Source of the DNA: Acephala macrosclerotiorum
Lineage: Eukaryota; Ascomycota; Leotiomycetes; Helotiales; Mollisiaceae
Direction of reading: 5' to 3'
Assembly (NCBI GenBank): GCA_014904845.1
Contig: MU119623.1
Span: 1-37,112, forward strand
DNA: 37,112 nucleotides
The translations under genes were made by a program, and so were the position numbers. Below the pieces are notes generated by a model, which saw only the letters and a program-made list of their open reading frames with translations, had not been told where the DNA came from and did no database searches. This document shows, piece by piece, positions 33,621-37,112 of the stretch. Within the stretch, counting starts at the first letter, position 1; each line of letters starts with the position of its first letter.

Positions 33621-36600
33621 GTTATTAATCGACCAATAAAAATAAAATCGAGAAAATCGATTTTATTTAAATCAAATTCGAAAAAAATTTACGAGTTTTT
33701 TTACGTTTTGAACTAGGAAAAAAAAAATCGAATAAAAAACAAATAAATATTATAATTAAACGATTATTCGAAAACAATTAAAAAAATTATAAAAAGTTTT
33801 TCAAGATTAATCGAATTATACGCGCGTTAATAATATTGTATAAAAAATCGATATAATAAAACGAATTAATAAAATACGCGAAATTAATTAAAAGAAAAAT
33901 AAAAACGATTACACTGGAAAAAGTAAAAAAAAATAAAATAAAATAATAATTCGAGAATTCGAAATATTCAAAAATAAATACGATTTTACAATCGATAAAA
34001 TTATAAAAAAAATTAAATTATTATATAAAATTAAATTAATTAAAATCGAAATTTTTATTAATAAAAATAATTTTAAATTCGTAAACGTTTAAATATTATT
34101 TAAAAAAAAAATTTTAAAAAATATATTAAATTATTCGAGAAATAAAATAAAATTATTAAAATTAAAAAACGTAATCGATTATATTTTTATAATAATTATT
34201 ACGAATATTATTTCGATTTTTATAAAATATATATATATAAAATATAAAAAAATATATTATATAATATATAATTTCGTAATTAATAAATAAAAATATATAA
34301 TTTATTATAATAAAAAATTAAAAATAATTTAAATTTATTTTAATATATAAATTATTATAATTTAACGCGTTTAAAAAAATAATAAAATACAAATTATTAA
34401 AATAAAAATTAAAACGTAAAAAAAAAAAAATTTATAATATTAATAATAATAAATTAAATAATAATATATATAAAAACGATTTTTTTTAAAAAAAAATTTA
34501 TTATAAATAATAATTAAAAAAAAATTAAAATTTAATTAATTAATTAATAAAACAAATATAATATTAATTATTTAAAATTATATTATTATAAAAAAATTTA
34601 ATTAATATAATTTAAAAATTTATAATATATATTTTTTATAATATATAATATTATATAATAAATAAAATTATATTAATTTATTTTTAATAATATTTAAATA
34701 TTAATAAAAAAATTAATTTCTTTTTTTAATAATTAAAATAATTAAAATAATTATAAATATATATTAATTATAAAATTTTAAAAAATAAAATTTTATTTAA
34801 TTAAAAAATATAATAATTTATAAAATATAAATATTTATAAAAAAATTTATAAATAAAAACGTATATTAAATTATAAAATAAAAAAAATAAATTAATTATT
34901 ATTTTTTTTTTATAATTAAAAAAAAAAAAAAAAAATTAATTATAAAAAATTATTAAATATAAAAAAGAATAAAAAAAAACGTTTATAAAATAAAAATTTT
35001 AATTATAAAATTTAATAAAATTATAATTTTTATTTTAAAAATTTTTTAATTTTTAATAAAAATTATTATTATAAAATTATTAAATAAATATATAATTAAA
35101 AATTTTTTAAAAAAAAATTCGATTATAATTAAAAAAATAATTTTTTTTTTTATTTATATTAAAAAAAATTTAAAATATATAATTATAATACAATTGAATA
35201 ATAATAAATTAATTAAAAATTAATTTAAAAAAATATATATAAAAAATATTTTAAAAAAAAAAATTATAATATATTATATTAAAAATAATTTATAAATAAA
35301 AAAAATAATAATAATAAAAATTATAAACATTAAAAAAAAATTTAATATAATAAAATTCGAAATAATAATAAAAAAATTATAAAAAAAATTATTAAATAAA
35401 TACGATTTTTTATAATAAATAAAATAATAAATTTAAAAAAAAAATTTAATCGATTTAAAAAAAAATTTATTTTAAAAATTATTAATTTTATTAATATTTT
35501 TTATAATATTAATAATATAATAATCAAAATAATAAAAAATAAATAAATAAATAAAATTAAAAAAATATTTAAAATAAAACTTACGAAAAATGAATTTATA
35601 AATTTTAAACGTTTTAAAAAAATTAAAAAAATTAAAATTATAATAAATAAAAAAAATTTCAATTTTCAATTAATAATTAAATATTTAAATATTTATTTTA
35701 ATAAATAATTTCGTTTTATAAAATATATAATATAATAATATTAAATAATAATTATAATAATTAATTTAATAAATAAAATTAAAAAAATAATTAAAAATAA
35801 TTTAAACGATTATTAAAATAATTATATTATTAATATTTTTATATAAATTAAAAATTTAATTTTAAAAATAAAAAAAACGAAATAAAAATTAAAAATAAAA
35901 ATTTTTAATAAAAAATTTAATATAATTTAATAAATTGTATTATTAATATATAAAATTATATTTATAAAAATATTTAATATAAATTTTTTTTTAAAAAAAA
36001 AAGAAAAAAAAAAAAAATAAAAAATTAAAATTAAATATATTATTAAAATATTATTTTTTTTATTTAAAATTATATTCAAAAAAAATATTCGAAAATTTTT
36101 TTTTTAAAATTTATTATATAAAAAAAATCGAAAATTATAAAAATTATAATTATTCGAAAAATAAAAAATAAAATTTAAAATTTAATTATATAAAAAATCG
36201 AATATAATTTAATTAAATAAAATTAATAAACGATTATTATATTAAAAATAATAATAATAATATATAATTAATCGTTTTTAAAATTAAATTAAAAAATATT
36301 AAAATAATATTATAAAAAATATATTTAAAATTATTTTAATTAATATAAATTTATAAATAATTAAAAAAAAAAATATAAAAAAAATATTTAATTATATATT
36401 ATATTTTTATTGAAAATAAATATAATATTAAATAATTTTATAAAATAAAATTTTATAAAATATAAATATATTAAAAAAATTTATTAAAAAATTAAAAATA
36501 TTAAAAATATATTAATTGAATTTTTAATTAATATTATTTTAAAATAAAAAAACGAAAACGAAAACGAATTTTATAATTATTTTAATTATTTAAAATTAAA

Positions 36601-37112
36601 TATAAAAATAATTATAAACGAATAAAAACGTAAAACGTATTATAAAAAACAAAAAAATAAAATCGAAATTTTATAAAAATTTAAAAATTATTTATAAAAT
36701 TTTATAAATCGATTATATAAAAAAAAAATTAATAATAAAATTTATTATAATTTTAAAATTAAAATATAAAAATTTTAAAAAATATTATACGAGATTTAAA
36801 TATAATATATATATGAAATATATATATAAATTTTTATAAATTAAATTATAAAATTAAAAATATACGATTATATTTATATTATTAAATTAATAAATATTAT
36901 TATAAAATTAAAAATTTAATAATTATTTAAAATTAAAAATAATTTAATTATATTAATATTTTAATTAAAAAAAAACGAATATTTTTATTTTTAAAAAAAA
37001 ATTAAAAATTATTAATATAAAAAAAATCGTTTAAAATAAAAATTATAAATTAAATATTTTTAAAAAAAAAATAATCGAAATTAAATTTAAAATTAATAAT
37101 ACAAAAAAAAAA
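33621..37112. other. Gene-free AT-rich tail
   Basis: From 33621 to about 34000 CpG is denser and some other C and G remain (GAACTAGGAAA, ACACTGGAAAAAG, TATACGCGCGTTAATAAT). After that the sequence is almost only A and T, A-rich on the plus strand, and the window ends in a run of A. The minus-strand frame 35472-35669 starts at TTG and is I, F, Y, K and N only. No gene or repeat family member is recognisable. Confidence 0.55.

Noticed and set aside
35472..35669. Minus-strand 65-residue frame
   Set aside because: It starts at TTG and is F, Y, I, K and N only, as expected by chance in this AT-rich tail.
1..37112. Mitochondrial, plastid or Plasmodium-like AT-rich genome
   Set aside because: No rRNA, tRNA or organelle genes occur in 37 kb, and repeat copies differ by C-to-T and G-to-A changes. 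That points to RIP-mutated fungal nuclear repeats rather than a generally AT-rich coding genome.

Overview
The window looks like nuclear DNA of a filamentous ascomycete (Pezizomycotina-type fungus), taken from an AT-rich, gene-free block saturated by repeat-induced point mutation (RIP). Below the class level the organism cannot be named from this sequence. Three things support this. Base composition is extreme: single 60-base lines hold from 1 to about 9 G+C. The cytosines that remain are mostly in CpG. Paralogous repeat copies differ mainly by C-to-T and G-to-A transitions. I see no intact protein gene, tRNA or rRNA, no CRISPR array, and no telomere repeat. Of the six longest open frames, five need a non-ATG start, and the sixth (25116-25334) is a short lysine/asparagine/leucine-rich frame with no recognisable domain.

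The structure is a nested graveyard of mobile elements. (1) A family of about 770-795 bp non-autonomous DNA transposons, called here element M, has five copies: 1372-2162, 3497-4285, 11175-11945, 20016-20804 (minus strand) and 31656-32448. They have short inverted ends (CAAGAAAA / TTTTCTTG), a flanking AT dinucleotide, and subterminal GCCAATAGT-type motifs that face each other from the two ends. Copies 3 and 5 are nearly free of RIP, copies 2 and 4 are partly hit, and copy 1 is almost fully eroded, so the five form an age series. (2) A 2.1 kb element at 16246-18355 with 75-bp inverted repeats and TA at both outer edges looks like a dead Tc1/mariner (pogo/Fot1-type) transposon. (3) Two pairs of short direct repeats, 7463-7657 / 14803-14974 and 23727-23872 / 31137-31275, each bracket about 7.3-7.5 kb and may be the LTRs of two retrotransposons. 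The second bracketed interval also has its own strand composition. (4) A 1.1-1.3 kb dispersed repeat, called R, lies at 8886-10015, 21615-22740 and 27155-28479 (minus), with a partial copy at 33161-33620. A related family, L, lies at 1-1015 and 15402-16228. (5) A diverged tandem duplication occupies 5700-7157.

Region by region: 1-7.4 kb holds L, M1, M2 and the 5.7-7.2 kb duplication. 7.4-15 kb is the first LTR-bracketed interval, interrupted by R and M3. 15.4-18.4 kb holds L followed by the TIR element. 18.4-23.7 kb holds M4 (minus) and R (plus). 23.7-31.3 kb is the second LTR-bracketed interval, interrupted by R (minus). 31.3-33.6 kb holds M5 and a partial R. 33.6 kb to the end is featureless AT-rich sequence. 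No genes cooperate here. What can be read is the order of insertions and the mutational signature. The most notable parts are the M family, the unusual sparing of CpG in otherwise erased DNA, and small islands that escaped mutation in one copy but not in its partner.
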